DNA of 37,492 nt from Acidobacteriaceae bacterium (GCA_025360645.1 JANYBT010000004.1:1-37492); one strand, 5' to 3'; shown: positions 9,305-18,655, numbered from the stretch's first letter. Program-made: numbers and translations. Notes: a model not told the origin generated them from the letters alone.

Positions 9305-12300
9305 TCACTCCGCTCCTCGCACGGCGAACTTCAGCTTCGCGGTTTTGATCTCATATGGCTTGGTGGGGACGGCGAGCTCGACGCCGTGCAGGATTAGCCT
9401 GCCGATGGGGCGCTCCATCAAGTCGGTCTCTTCGGCGGACTTTACGCCGGCGGGCAAATCAAGTTGCACATCGCCAGCCTTGCCCGCCCACTCGTAGAAG
9501 CGCAGGATGACGCCGTCGCCGTCTTCGGCATTCTTGAACGCGGTCATGACGACGTTCTCTGACTTCACCTGCACAAACGCGTGTTCCGTCGGCAGCGCGC
9601 CGGTGTGCTTCTGCACCTGGCGGGCGGTGAGTTTTTCGTTTAACTCATAACCGCGGCGAACGGTTTGCGCCTCGCGCCAAGTTGCGGCGTGAGAGTAGAG
9701 CGCGTAAGTGAACTCGTGGTGGCCTTCGTCGGCGTGGGGGTCAGGCCATTCCGGCGAGCGCAAGAGCGAGAGCCGCAAGACGTTGCCCTTGGCGTCATAG
9801 CCGTACTTGCTGTCGTTGAGCAAACTAAAACCGTGAGCGGAGTCGGAAAGATCGGCCCAGTGCAGCGCCGGCACTTCAAACTTGCCCTGCTCGGCGGGAG
9901 TGCGGCGCGTAGTGGGGCGCTCGATCGAGCCGTAGGGAATTTCGAAGGTCGCGCTGTCGTGGTGCGCGCTCAAGGGGAATGCGACCTTCAGCAGGATGTG
10001 CTTCTCGTGCCACTCGGCTTGCATCTTGACGTCCACCCGAGGCGTGCCGGCGTAGAGCGTGACGTCCTGCAAAAAAGTGGAGTTCTGAAAGTGGGTGGCG
10101 ATGCGAATGACGGCGCGCAGCGGGCCGCTTTCGATGAGCTTGACCGAGTCGGCGTGGTTCAGATCCCAATGCTGGTCTTCAAAATCGGCGTCAATGTTCC
10201 AGGCGTCCCATTGCTTGGGCTTGTCGCGGAAAGTCTGCAGCAGGTTGCCGCAGATGGAATTCTTAGGCCCGCCGGTATCGGTTTCGGCAGGGGCGAGGGC
10301 TTCGGTGTGGGTGCGCTTGTCGAAGAGGCTGGTCATGCAGCCGGTTTGCGGATCAATGGCGACACGGAGAAATTCGTTTTCCAGAGTGGTGGCAGTTGCG
10401 GTGAGGGGATGCGCGTTCTGAATCGCGCGGGCGGCGGGGCGGACGAAATACATGTGGTAGCCCAGGGAAGGAGCATCGGCCAGCACCAGCAGGCGGACCC
10501 GATTGGTTTCGGGGCTGGTGGAAAGCACTTGCGACAGCGTCGGCTTTCCCCCCGCGTCCACCACTTCAAATTGTTTGGCGGCGGTAGGCAATTGGGCGTC
10601 GAGCTCGACCACGTCGGTGCGCGGCCAGGACAGCGAGTTGAAGACCACGACCGGGACGCCGGGGCCCTGCGTGTTGATGCGCGAGGTTATTTCTGTCATC
10701 GCGCCATCCAGGATGTTGTTGCCCATGCGGGCGACGTCTTCCAGATTGCGCTTGGCTTCCAGGTAGTTCACCGCGATGCCCGAGCCGGGCATGATGTCGT
10801 GGAAGTGGTCGAACAGCAGACCCTTCCAGGCGAGGTCAAAATCGTCGTGGGGATAAGGTTGGCCATAGAGCGACGCTACCGTGGAAAACTTTTCGGCGTT
10901 GAGCAGCAGTTCTTCGTCGCGGCGGATGCGGCGCTTGGTTTGAGCCTGGGTGGTCTGGACGCCGCGGTGATATTCAAAATACAGCTCGTCCCGCCACACC
11001 GGCACTTTCATTTCTGGAAGCTTCTTTTCCAGGTCGGCGAAAAAATCCTTGGCGGTGCTGTATTCAAAGCGGGGATAGACGGCGTCAGGCGAGCGCAGGC
11101 GTTCCGCATTGTCGAGCATGGTGCGAGTGGGCCCGCCGCCGTGGTCGCCTACGCCGTAGAGGTGCATCACTTCCGGGCCAATCGCCAAATTCGAACTGTA
11201 GATGGACGGGCCGTATTGCGCGACATCAGCGGCCATGCTGGCAGGGTCAATGCCGAGAGCGTAGTCGTGCGGAAAGTAGGTGAGCATGCGGCTGCCGTCG
11301 GGCGACTCCCACCAAAACAGGCGGTAGGGGAACTTGGTATAGTCCTGCGCCCACAGCAGCTTTTGGGTGACGAAGTAGTCCATGCCAGACTTTTTGTAGA
11401 TTTGAGGAAGCTGCCAGTTGTAGCCGAAGGAGTCGGGATTCCAACCGATCTTCACGTCCACGCCGAATTTTTTCTGGAAGTAACGCTTGCCGACCAGGAT
11501 TTGTCGGACCAGCGATTCGCCGGCGGGCAGGTTGAGGTCGGGCTCCACCCACATGCCGCCAATCACTTCCCATCGGCCTTCTTTCACGCGCTGCTGAATT
11601 TCCTGAAAGAGCTGAGGATATTTTTCTTCCATCCACTCGTAGGTGCGCGCGGAAGACATGGTGAATTTGAAGTCGGGATACTCGCGCATCAGGTCAAGCG
11701 CACTGCGGAAGGTGTTGCGGACCACTTCGACGGTTTCCGTCCAGGGCCAGAGCCAGGCCATGTCAATGTGCGAATTGCCAACAGCGCGAATGCTGAATTG
11801 CTTGAGCCACGGATTGAGGGCCTGCAGATTGGTTTGGGCCTGGCGCAGAGAATTGTCGAAACCGCTTTGGTCGCCGCGATCGAGGAAAGTGAAATCAATG
11901 GCGCGGATGGCGGAGTCGAGTTGCTGCAGGCGAGCGGCTTTGCCATCTGCGTAGGCGTTGATAATGGGGCGGGCCGAGAGAATTTCAGCACGCAGAAAAG
12001 TTGGGTCGGGACGGCTGGCGGGCGGTTCGATGAGCAGTTGCGTGCGGTAGAGCTCGGCTTCAGCCTCGGTGGCATCGGCGCGGACGGCGACGACAAATTT
12101 CTGGCCGGGTTGCGCGTTTTCGGTGAGAGCCAGCAGTTGCTGCTGGTCATCATCACCGCGGAACACCATCGAGCCGTTGGAGAAGACGGTGATCAAGATC
12201 TTGCCCGGGCTGGTGAAGAACAAGTCGAGGGTGAGCCGCGAGCCCTGGGTCGCGTAGCCATTGATAGTGGCCGGGACTTCGATGGTCTTGCGAAACACGC

Positions 12301-12553
12301 GGACGCCATGGGGCCATTTGTCGTGCAGTTTCATGGCGGGCCAGCTTGATTCATCGAGCGCAGCGGCTTCGGGATGGGCGACGTCCTCGTGATAGCGCCA
12401 TTCGGGAAGGGGCTGGGCGGTGAGGGTCGCCAGCCGATCGAGCACTGGGTCGGGAGTCGGGGCGGTTTGAGCGGATGCGGCGCCGGAGAGCAGGGTCAGG
12501 ACGGAAAACAAGAAACAACCACAAATGCACAATCGGAGTGCGGCAGATTTCAT
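9305..12553 (-). CDS. Exported alpha-mannosidase, glycoside hydrolase family 38
   Basis: Retaining exo-mannosidase that removes alpha-linked mannose from glycans, probably in the periplasm or outside. It has 1082 aa with a signal peptide (MKSAALRLCICGCFLFS...AASAQ). An N-terminal jelly-roll-like part (about 50-190) precedes the GH38 catalytic domain, which shows the zinc-binding HIDMAWLWPW (H262, D264) and WNPDSFGYN with the nucleophile at D374. A mid helical domain and C-terminal beta domains follow, as in other bacterial GH38 enzymes. It is transcribed divergently from the GT4-GH130 pair at 12944, so this locus combines mannose-glycan breakdown with GT4 and GH130 functions. Confidence 0.92.
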   Translation of the reverse strand: MKSAALRLCICGCFLFSVLTLLSGAASAQTAPTPDPVLDRLATLTAQPLPEWRYHEDVAHPEAAALDESSWPAMKLHDKWPHGVRVFRKTIEVPATINGYATQGSRLTLDLFFTSPGKILITVFSNGSMVFRGDDDQQQLLALTENAQPGQKFVVAVRADATEAEAELYRTQLLIEPPASRPDPTFLRAEILSARPIINAYADGKAARLQQLDSAIRAIDFTFLDRGDQSGFDNSLRQAQTNLQALNPWLKQFSIRAVGNSHIDMAWLWPWTETVEVVRNTFRSALDLMREYPDFKFTMSSARTYEWMEEKYPQLFQEIQQRVKEGRWEVIGGMWVEPDLNLPAGESLVRQILVGKRYFQKKFGVDVKIGWNPDSFGYNWQLPQIYKKSGMDYFVTQKLLWAQDYTKFPYRLFWWESPDGSRMLTYFPHDYALGIDPASMAADVAQYGPSIYSSNLAIGPEVMHLYGVGDHGGGPTRTMLDNAERLRSPDAVYPRFEYSTAKDFFADLEKKLPEMKVPVWRDELYFEYHRGVQTTQAQTKRRIRRDEELLLNAEKFSTVASLYGQPYPHDDFDLAWKGLLFDHFHDIMPGSGIAVNYLEAKRNLEDVARMGNNILDGAMTEITSRINTQGPGVPVVVFNSLSWPRTDVVELDAQLPTAAKQFEVVDAGGKPTLSQVLSTSPETNRVRLLVLADAPSLGYHMYFVRPAARAIQNAHPLTATATTLENEFLRVAIDPQTGCMTSLFDKRTHTEALAPAETDTGGPKNSICGNLLQTFRDKPKQWDAWNIDADFEDQHWDLNHADSVKLIESGPLRAVIRIATHFQNSTFLQDVTLYAGTPRVDVKMQAEWHEKHILLKVAFPLSAHHDSATFEIPYGSIERPTTRRTPAEQGKFEVPALHWADLSDSAHGFSLLNDSKYGYDAKGNVLRLSLLRSPEWPDPHADEGHHEFTYALYSHAATWREAQTVRRGYELNEKLTARQVQKHTGALPTEHAFVQVKSENVVMTAFKNAEDGDGVILRFYEWAGKAGDVQLDLPAGVKSAEETDLMERPIGRLILHGVELAVPTKPYEIKTAKLKFAVRGAE

Positions 12554-12943
12554 GATGACCTTTGAGAGCAGTGGAGAGGCTGGTTTTGCATGGCAGGCTA
12601 GGCTAAATACTTGCGGCGGAGAAGTCCAGACGATGGGATGGCATCACGAGCAAACCGTAAGGCGGAGCGCAGCATCCAAGATTTGCCGACAAGCAGGAAG
12701 GGTTCGCTGTATTGATAGCTGGCGGCGGCGCTGGCAAGGTGATCGGTTTGGGCGATCGGAATTGGTCACTTTTGACCACTCCTCAAGTTCTGATTGAGAA
12801 GATAATCAAGGAACGCCCATTCGTCCCGTAGACGACACGCTCGACCAGAAGCGAAGGCGACTGGTCGGAGCCGGAAACTCTGGTTTCACCAATGCCGGAG
12901 GACTCACCTCTTCCAAGACGCGACGGCAAGGAATCGAGGAATT
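12554..12943. other. Divergent intergenic region
   Basis: About 390 bp between the start of the GH38 gene (minus) and the GT4 gene (plus). It must hold both promoters. The clearest element is a perfect palindrome at 12763-12778. No coding frame here looks real. Confidence 0.6.
12763..12778. promoter_or_regulatory. Palindrome TGGTCA-N4-TGACCA (copy 1)
   Basis: TGGTCA-CTTT-TGACCA, with perfect 6-bp arms and a 4-bp spacer, lies about 170 bp upstream of the GT4 gene. The same arms and spacer length recur at 24559-24574. Probably an operator for a dimeric regulator; the regulator is unknown. Confidence 0.5.
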
Positions 12944-15373
12944 ATGTCGTACCCCAACACGGACATCTCCCCAGGAAGACTGGAACTCATGGGCCCGCGC
13001 GTCGTGGTGCCGGAAGAGGTTCCAGCGCCCCGCGCATGGTTGCATGCAAAGTTGTCTCTGCCCACACGAATCGCGGTAGTGGGCAATTATCTTCCGCGGC
13101 AGTGCGGAATTGCCACCTTCACGACCGACCTCTGCGCCGCCTTGACCGCGGAGTATGGGACGGCCCGTTTATTGGCGCTGCCGGTGAACGACACGGAAGA
13201 AGGGTACGACTATCCGGCACCGGTGCGCTGGTCTCTCAACCAGGACGAAGTGGAGTCGTATCGGGCGGCCGCAAAATTTCTGAACTTCAATAATATCGAC
13301 ATGGTTTGCCTGCAGCACGAGTATGGCATCTTCGGCGGCCCCGCCGGCAGCCATATCCTGCATCTGCTGCGTGGCCTGAAGATGCCGGTCGTGACCACGT
13401 TGCACACTGTCCTGCGCGAGCCCGACCCGAATCAGCTGATGGTCATGGAACAACTTGCGGAGCTTTCGGATCGCATCATCGTGATGAGCCAGCTTTCCGC
13501 GCAGTTCTTGCAGGAAATTTTCAAAGTACCCGGAAGCAAGATCGACATCGTTCCCCACGGGGTCCCGGACTTGCCCTTCTCAGACCCGAATTTTTACAAG
13601 GACCGCTTCGGTGTGGAAGGAAAGGCGGTGCTGCTTACCTTCGGCCTGCTCTCGCCGAATAAGGGAATCGAAAACGTAATCCGGGCGCTGCCCGACATCC
13701 TGGCGAGGCACAACAATGTGGTTTACATTGTGGCGGGCGCGACCCACCCCCATCTTCTTCGCCGCGAAGGCGACCGATATCGAGCGCAGTTGCAGGCTTT
13801 AGCGAAGGAAATGGGCGTCGAATCGAGCGTAATTTTTCACGACCGCTTCGTCAGTCCAGGCGAGATGGCCGAGTTCATTGGCGCCGCGGATATTTACCTC
13901 ACTCCCTATCGCCATGAAGCGCAAGTGGTTTCCGGTACGCTTGCCAATGCCATGGGTGCGGGGAAGGCCATCATCTCGACTCCGTACTGGCATGCCCTGG
14001 AATTGCTAGACGAGGGACGCGGCGCGCTGGTCCCCTTTCAAGACCCCGGCGCCATCGCCCAAAAGACCATAGAACTTCTGGACACTCCGGCAATACGCCA
14101 TGCCATGCGCAAACGAGCCTACCTGTACTCGCGGGACATGGTCTGGAAAAAAGCCGCGCAGGGTTACATGGGGAGTTTCGAGCAGGCGCGCATTGATCGC
14201 ATGCGGGCGCCGCGGGTGACGTTTGCGGACCGGATTCTGGAAAAGCGACTCAACCAGCTTCCCGCCCTCAAACTGGACCACCTGCATCGTATGACCGACG
14301 ACACCGGTATGCTGCAGCACGCGATTTTTGCCGTTCCCAATTACGACGAAGGGTACACTACCGACGATAACGCCCGCGCGCTTATTCTCGCGGTTCTGCT
14401 GGGACAACTCGAGGCCAGGGAGACTCCCGCGGTGGACCACCTTGCCTCGCGGTATTTGGCGTTTCTGGGGCATGCATTTAACCCCGCCAACGGAAGGTTC
14501 AGAAACTTCCAGAGCTATGAGCGCAAGTGGCTGGAAGCCGAAGGCTCCGAAGACTCTCATGGGAGAGCTCTGCGGGCGCTGGGAACGGTTCTGGGCCGCT
14601 CCAACGATCAGTCTCTGTGCGGTGCCGCGGGACGCATATTCGAGTTTGCCGTCCCAGCCGTGCTTGCCTTCAGCAGTCCGCGGGCTTGGGCCTTTGCACT
14701 GCTGGGGCTTGAGGAATATCTGGCGGCCTTTCCGGGCGACCGCGATGCTCAGAAAATGAGTGCGGCCCTGGCCGGGCGGCTGGTCGATATGTACCATTCC
14801 AACCAATCCCCAGGCTGGTCGTGGTTTGAAGACGTGGTGGCCTACTCGAATGCCAGGCTGCCGCAGGCGGTGTTGATGGCTGGGCATCGCACCTCAGACA
14901 GTGCTATGGTATCGGTTGGTCTGGAAGCCTTGGATTGGCTCAGCTCGCTCCATCGTAGTGACGAGAACAACCACTTCGTGCCGATCGGCTCGCAGGGGTT
15001 TTACCGCAAAGGGAGCGGTCGAGCTCGCTTTGACCAACAACCGGTGGAAGCGGGTGGGGCGGTGTCCGCATCTCTCGCCGCCTATCGCATCACCGGAGAC
15101 GATCGCTGGCGGAAAGAGGCTTGGAGGGCATTCAATTGGTTTCTGGGGAGCAACGACTTGCAGATTCCCCTGTATGATGCCATCACTGGCGGTTGTCGGG
15201 ATGGGCTTCATCCCGAGCGTGTGAACGAAAATCAGGGAGCGGAGTCCACCCTGTCTTTCCTGATGGCGCTAGTCGAAATGCGATTGTTGGGAGAATCCGA
15301 TGGCAGGCAGACGAGCTGGGATCTGTTTAGCACCGGGATGGACGGGACGTTGCTTCCATCACCGGCGTATTAG
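12944..15373 (+). CDS. Family 4 glycosyltransferase with C-terminal helical domain
   Basis: A cytosolic 809-aa protein. The first 420 residues are a GT-B retaining glycosyltransferase of family GT4: the N-terminal RQCGIATFTTDL motif, a second Rossmann half beginning LLTFGLLSPNKGIENVI, and the donor-site region near YRHEAQVVSGTLANAMGAGKA. The remaining 380 residues form a helical domain with DDTGMLQHAIFAVPNYDEGYTTDDNARALI, of the alpha/alpha-toroid type, seen in a set of GT4 proteins that occur beside GH130 genes. GAGG lies 5 nt before the ATG. The GH130 gene follows 30 bp later on the same strand. The pair probably builds and trims or recycles a mannose-containing oligosaccharide; the exact product is unknown. 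Confidence 0.85.
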   Translation: MSYPNTDISPGRLELMGPRVVVPEEVPAPRAWLHAKLSLPTRIAVVGNYLPRQCGIATFTTDLCAALTAEYGTARLLALPVNDTEEGYDYPAPVRWSLNQDEVESYRAAAKFLNFNNIDMVCLQHEYGIFGGPAGSHILHLLRGLKMPVVTTLHTVLREPDPNQLMVMEQLAELSDRIIVMSQLSAQFLQEIFKVPGSKIDIVPHGVPDLPFSDPNFYKDRFGVEGKAVLLTFGLLSPNKGIENVIRALPDILARHNNVVYIVAGATHPHLLRREGDRYRAQLQALAKEMGVESSVIFHDRFVSPGEMAEFIGAADIYLTPYRHEAQVVSGTLANAMGAGKAIISTPYWHALELLDEGRGALVPFQDPGAIAQKTIELLDTPAIRHAMRKRAYLYSRDMVWKKAAQGYMGSFEQARIDRMRAPRVTFADRILEKRLNQLPALKLDHLHRMTDDTGMLQHAIFAVPNYDEGYTTDDNARALILAVLLGQLEARETPAVDHLASRYLAFLGHAFNPANGRFRNFQSYERKWLEAEGSEDSHGRALRALGTVLGRSNDQSLCGAAGRIFEFAVPAVLAFSSPRAWAFALLGLEEYLAAFPGDRDAQKMSAALAGRLVDMYHSNQSPGWSWFEDVVAYSNARLPQAVLMAGHRTSDSAMVSVGLEALDWLSSLHRSDENNHFVPIGSQGFYRKGSGRARFDQQPVEAGGAVSASLAAYRITGDDRWRKEAWRAFNWFLGSNDLQIPLYDAITGGCRDGLHPERVNENQGAESTLSFLMALVEMRLLGESDGRQTSWDLFSTGMDGTLLPSPAY

Positions 15374-15403
15374 AGTTGATTCGGTCTTCGGTACGAAATC
15401 CTT

Positions 15404-16387
15404 ATGAGCCTTGCGACTACAGCGAGCTATGCACCTCTGCTTCTACGGCATCCCGCCAATCCGATCTTAACCGGCAAAGACTGGCCCTATCCCATCAACA
15501 GTGTGTTCAATGCAGGAGCCACGCGGCTGGCGGATGGAACGACGCTTCTGCTTTGCCGCGTGGAAGACCGACGCGGCTTGTCCCACTTGTGCGCGGCACG
15601 CTCGCAAAACGGCGTGGATGGATGGCAAATCGACCCGGAGCCCACTTTGAGGCCCGAGCCGAAAGACCACCCTGAGGAGATCTGGGGCATTGAAGACCCC
15701 CGCATCACTTTTGTCCCCGAGCTGGAGCAATACGTGGTGACCTACACTTCTTATTCGCGCGGCGGTCCCGGAGTCTCTTTGGCTCTCACCAAGGATTTCA
15801 GGACATTTGAGCGGTACGGAGTCATCATGCCTCCCGATGACAAAGACTCCGCAGTGCTGCCGCGGAAGATCGACGGGTACTGGGCGCTGATTCATCGCCC
15901 GATGACGCCGCTCGGCGCCCACATGTGGATTTCTTATTCGCCGGACCTGCGGCATTGGGGCAGGCATCGGCTTATTCTGGAGGCGCGTCGCGGCGCCTGG
16001 TGGGACGCAAACAAGATTGGTCTGTCGACCCCACCCATCGAGACCCCGCGGGGGTGGCTGATGCTTTACCATGGAGTTCGCCAGACGCCTTCTGGCTGCT
16101 TGTACCGATTGGGGCTGGCCCTGTTCGACCTCGAGAATCCACAAAAGTGTTCACTGCGGGGAGACTCCTGGATGTTTGGGCCGGAAGCCGATTACGAGCG
16201 ACATGGCGATGTGAATGACGTCGTATTCCCATGCGGGTACACAATCGACCCCGATGGCGACACCATCAATATTTATTACGGAGCGGCGGACTCGGCGATT
16301 GCTTTGGCCCGAAGCAGCATCCGCGCCATGCTGGACTGGCTGGATGCCAACGCCAAAATTGAACGACGGCGGTCTGAAGATCTCTAA
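15404..16387 (+). CDS. GH130 beta-mannoside phosphorylase/hydrolase
   Basis: A five-bladed propeller enzyme of family GH130 that acts on beta-1,2- or beta-1,4-linked mannosides, using phosphate (phosphorylases) or water (hydrolases). At 327 aa it is a typical single-domain member without a signal peptide, so it acts in the cytosol. Visible family segments are NSVFNAGATRL, CRVEDRRG, WGIEDPRIT (with the conserved catalytic Asp), KDSAVLPRKIDGYWALIHRP, the late DVVFPCG and IYYGAADS. I cannot assign phosphorylase or hydrolase from the sequence alone. It follows the GT4 gene by 30 bp and is almost certainly co-transcribed. Confidence 0.9.
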   Translation: MSLATTASYAPLLLRHPANPILTGKDWPYPINSVFNAGATRLADGTTLLLCRVEDRRGLSHLCAARSQNGVDGWQIDPEPTLRPEPKDHPEEIWGIEDPRITFVPELEQYVVTYTSYSRGGPGVSLALTKDFRTFERYGVIMPPDDKDSAVLPRKIDGYWALIHRPMTPLGAHMWISYSPDLRHWGRHRLILEARRGAWWDANKIGLSTPPIETPRGWLMLYHGVRQTPSGCLYRLGLALFDLENPQKCSLRGDSWMFGPEADYERHGDVNDVVFPCGYTIDPDGDTINIYYGAADSAIALARSSIRAMLDWLDANAKIERRRSEDL

Positions 16388-16408
16388 CACCGCCACTCGG
16401 GATTCCCG

Positions 16409-16440
16409 CCAGTCGTCCCTAAACAAGCGAGGGCGACTGG
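16409..16440. terminator. Hairpin between convergent genes
   Basis: CCAGTCG-(T)-CCCT pairs with AGGG-CGACTGG around a 9-nt loop: 11 bp with one bulged T. It lies between the GH130 stop (plus) and the DUF3309 stop (minus), where a shared terminator would be expected. There is no long T-tract, so the termination mode is uncertain. Confidence 0.5.
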
Positions 16441-16466
16441 GCGGTTCTGCAAGGTTGGCGGGTGGT

Positions 16467-16622
16467 TCAAAGGCGACCGAGAAGCAGAAGAATGACCACG
16501 ATGATGAGGACCAATCCCAAACCGCCGGTAGGAGCATAGCCCCAACTGCGGCTGTGCGACCACCTGGGCAATGCACCGACGAGTGCCAGAATCAAAACCA
16601 CAATCAAGATAGTTCCAAGCAT
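16467..16622 (-). CDS. DUF3309 family small membrane protein
   Basis: A 51-aa protein, MLGTILIVVLILALVGALP then W-S-H-S-R-S-W-G-Y, then a second hydrophobic segment ending LLLLGRL. Two membrane spans flanking a conserved Trp/Gly-Tyr-Gly-like centre (SRSWGYAPTGGLGL) are the hallmark of DUF3309. The function is unknown; such proteins are often found beside other very short membrane proteins, as here. The start is ATG at 16622 with GGAG upstream (GGAGCCTATC). It converges with the GH130 gene. The family match is clear despite the small size. Confidence 0.85.
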   Translation of the reverse strand: MLGTILIVVLILALVGALPRWSHSRSWGYAPTGGLGLVLIIVVILLLLGRL

Positions 16623-16661
16623 GATAGGCTCCTTTTCCGTGTGCTCCGAATGTGAGAGCTT

Positions 16662-16689
16662 CTCGAGCCCAAGAAAAATTGGGCCCGAG
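16662..16689 (-). terminator. Strong hairpin between the OmpA-like gene and the DUF3309 gene
   Basis: CTCGAGCCCAA pairs with TTGGGCCCGAG (10 of 11 pairs) around the loop GAAAAA. It lies 27 bp after the OmpA-like stop and 40 bp before the DUF3309 start. It could be a terminator without a T-run, a transcript-stabilising hairpin, or an operator for the DUF3309 gene. Confidence 0.4.
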
Positions 16690-16715
16690 CAAACTCAGGT
16701 CAGAATCTTGTCGGC

Positions 16716-18272
16716 TTACCGGGAGTTTCCCGGGTTGACCGTGCTGCCGATGGCTTCGCCCGATACCACCAGCTCCACCCTTCGGTTCTGCTGTCGCCCG
16801 GCAGAGTTGTCGTTGGAGGCCACCGGCAGGGTATTGCCCAGCCCTCTCGCGGTAACCGAATTGGTTGCGACGCCCTGTTGTACCAGATAATCGCGGACCG
16901 CGCCAGCGCGATGCTCAGACAACTGCTGGTTCATTTCATCGCCGCCCACGTTGTCGGTGTAGCCGTCGACCTCGATGTTGAGTCCGGGGTAAGCCAACAG
17001 GATGCCAGCGACTTTGGCAAGCTTCTCGCGCGCTCCCGGTTTCAACGAGTATTTACCGGTGTCAAATAAGACGTCGGACATGCTGACAATGAGGCCGCGT
17101 GCGCTGTCGCGGGTCTGGAGAATCGAATTCAATTGCTCCGATAACCGCAGGCGCATGGCGGCTTTGTCGGTTTCCGCTTGTTGCGCACTCATCTGGGCTT
17201 GCTGTGCGGCCAAACGGGATTGTTCGGCCTCGGACTGAGCCGCGGCGACCGCACTCGCTGAAGCCGCCTGACTTGCAGCCATTTCTGACTTCGCCTGCGC
17301 CGCATCGGATTGTGCTTTGGCTGCATCCGCCTCAGCTTGCTGCTTCTGCCGGGTGGCTGCGTCGGCCTGCGCTTGCGACTGGGCCTGCGCGTCCGCCGAA
17401 GCTTGGCGCTCGTTGGCCAGGCGCTGCTCGTCTATCTTTTTGACTGCGATGGCGCGAGCATCTTCGGCAGTCTGCACTGCCTCCCTTGCCACCGCAATCA
17501 GCGGCTTCTTTTGAACATTCTTGCTGATGGCGTAACCATCGGCAGTGTTCATCAATTTCACCGCGCGTTGATAGCTGTCGCTGGCGTAGGTTTCGGCGCC
17601 TTCGGATTGCGCGATGCGGAGAGCATTGCGGGCCTCGAAGAATTCCAATGGCAACCTGGCATTCAACACCACCGGGTCGAACTTGTAGCCGGTGGGAATA
17701 TATCCACCGCGTTCCAGAAGCTCAAACTTGGCGTTCACCGCCTCGGAGGTTCCTTTGGTGTCGGCGCGAACCACGTTCTCGAGCACCACCACATTGCTGG
17801 GCTGCCGCACCGCATAGTAAGGTTCCGCGGTCACGATCAGAGCGAAGGCCTGCAGGTCGGTGGTCACGTCCAACTTGCTGCGGTTGTTTCCGCCCACCAG
17901 CACCTCGCCAAGATTCGACGCTCTGCCCTCGGGTGAAATCGCCCACAGAATATAAGTTAAATATTCATTGCCAAAAGTCGTGGGCTTCTGCAGGTTCTCG
18001 AATTCCACAGTGATTCCGATGGATCCGCGCTTGCTGTCCACTTTGGCTTGGCCCTTGGCGGCTGGCATCAGGTCGGTGCCTGCGAAATCCAACTTCGTAG
18101 CTCCACTGCGATGTTGATAGTTGACAGCCTTGACGGTGCGGCTGATTACGATCACGCGGAATGTGGGCGTCAGGGTCATAGGCTCGCCATTCATGGCGGG
18201 GTGAGGATTGGTCTGCGCCAAGGCAGCCCAGCTCAATAGAATCGGGAGTGTGAACAACAGTTTGATTTTCAT
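16716..18272 (-). CDS. OmpA-family protein with DUF4398 and long coiled coil
   Basis: An exported 518-aa envelope protein. In order: a signal peptide (MKIKLLFTLPILLSWAALAQ); a beta-rich region of about 150 residues; a DUF4398-like segment (LEFFEARNALRIAQSEGAETYASDSYQRAVKLM); an Ala/Gln-rich coiled coil (about 270-375); and a C-terminal OmpA peptidoglycan-binding domain (VLFDTGKYSLKPGAREKL...VDGYTDNVG, then QQNRRVELVV). It likely tethers the outer membrane or a periplasmic complex to peptidoglycan. GGAG lies about 7 nt before the ATG. A 16-bp palindrome directly precedes that ribosome-binding site. Confidence 0.88.
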   Translation of the reverse strand: MKIKLLFTLPILLSWAALAQTNPHPAMNGEPMTLTPTFRVIVISRTVKAVNYQHRSGATKLDFAGTDLMPAAKGQAKVDSKRGSIGITVEFENLQKPTTFGNEYLTYILWAISPEGRASNLGEVLVGGNNRSKLDVTTDLQAFALIVTAEPYYAVRQPSNVVVLENVVRADTKGTSEAVNAKFELLERGGYIPTGYKFDPVVLNARLPLEFFEARNALRIAQSEGAETYASDSYQRAVKLMNTADGYAISKNVQKKPLIAVAREAVQTAEDARAIAVKKIDEQRLANERQASADAQAQSQAQADAATRQKQQAEADAAKAQSDAAQAKSEMAASQAASASAVAAAQSEAEQSRLAAQQAQMSAQQAETDKAAMRLRLSEQLNSILQTRDSARGLIVSMSDVLFDTGKYSLKPGAREKLAKVAGILLAYPGLNIEVDGYTDNVGGDEMNQQLSEHRAGAVRDYLVQQGVATNSVTARGLGNTLPVASNDNSAGRQQNRRVELVVSGEAIGSTVNPGNSR

Positions 18273-18284
18273 TGTGTCTCCTTG

Positions 18285-18300
18285 CGGCAGAGATCTGCCG
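18285..18300. promoter_or_regulatory. Palindrome upstream of the OmpA-like gene
   Basis: CGGCAGAGATCTGCCG has perfect 7-bp arms around GA. It ends 12 bp upstream of the OmpA-like start codon and touches the ribosome-binding site. It could be an operator or a leader hairpin affecting translation. Confidence 0.4.
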
Positions 18301-18362
18301 GGTTCCTGCGAAATCGTGATCTCGGGTTGAGCTGCGGGTATCGCACAACGGCTTCTCTCAAC

Positions 18363-18557
18363 TCAGCCTTTGCCAACGTGAATCCTGGAAAGGGAGGAAA
18401 ACAAACCAAACACATTCAGGAGCCAGAGAACGACCGCGATCACGACCACACCATTCAAGATTGACTTGATGGATGCCTGCATCGGGATAAAGCGATTGAC
18501 CAGCCACAGTAGAACACCTACCACAATGAGAACTTCCAGGAGCTGAATGAGAGGCAT
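18363..18557 (-). CDS. Thivi_2564-type small membrane protein
   Basis: A 64-aa protein beginning MPLIQLLEVLIVVGVLLWLV, then NRFIPMQASIKSILNGVVVI and a second hydrophobic segment (VLWLLNVFGLF). The pattern of two spans linked by an N-x-x-I-P-M-x-x-x-I-K segment is that of the Thivi_2564 family of short membrane proteins, whose function is unknown. I chose ATG at 18557 (AGG about 9 nt upstream) over an earlier start, because homologues begin MPLIQL. It lies between the OmpA-like gene and the SYLF gene, all on the minus strand. Confidence 0.8.
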   Translation of the reverse strand: MPLIQLLEVLIVVGVLLWLVNRFIPMQASIKSILNGVVVIAVVLWLLNVFGLFSSLSRIHVGKG

Positions 18558-18655
18558 GAGATTTGACCTTTCTGAGTTGCGGGCCAACGCCTCTGGGTTC
18601 CGAGGTATTGCCCACTTTTTGTATTCCAGAGATTTTGGTATTGACCGTGCCCGGC

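Noticed and set aside
9665-12349. Very long open frame (894 codons) on the plus strand, antisense to the GH38 gene
   Set aside because: It mirrors the codon pattern of the GC-rich mannosidase gene; its translation shows no domain, while the minus strand has a complete GH38 enzyme.
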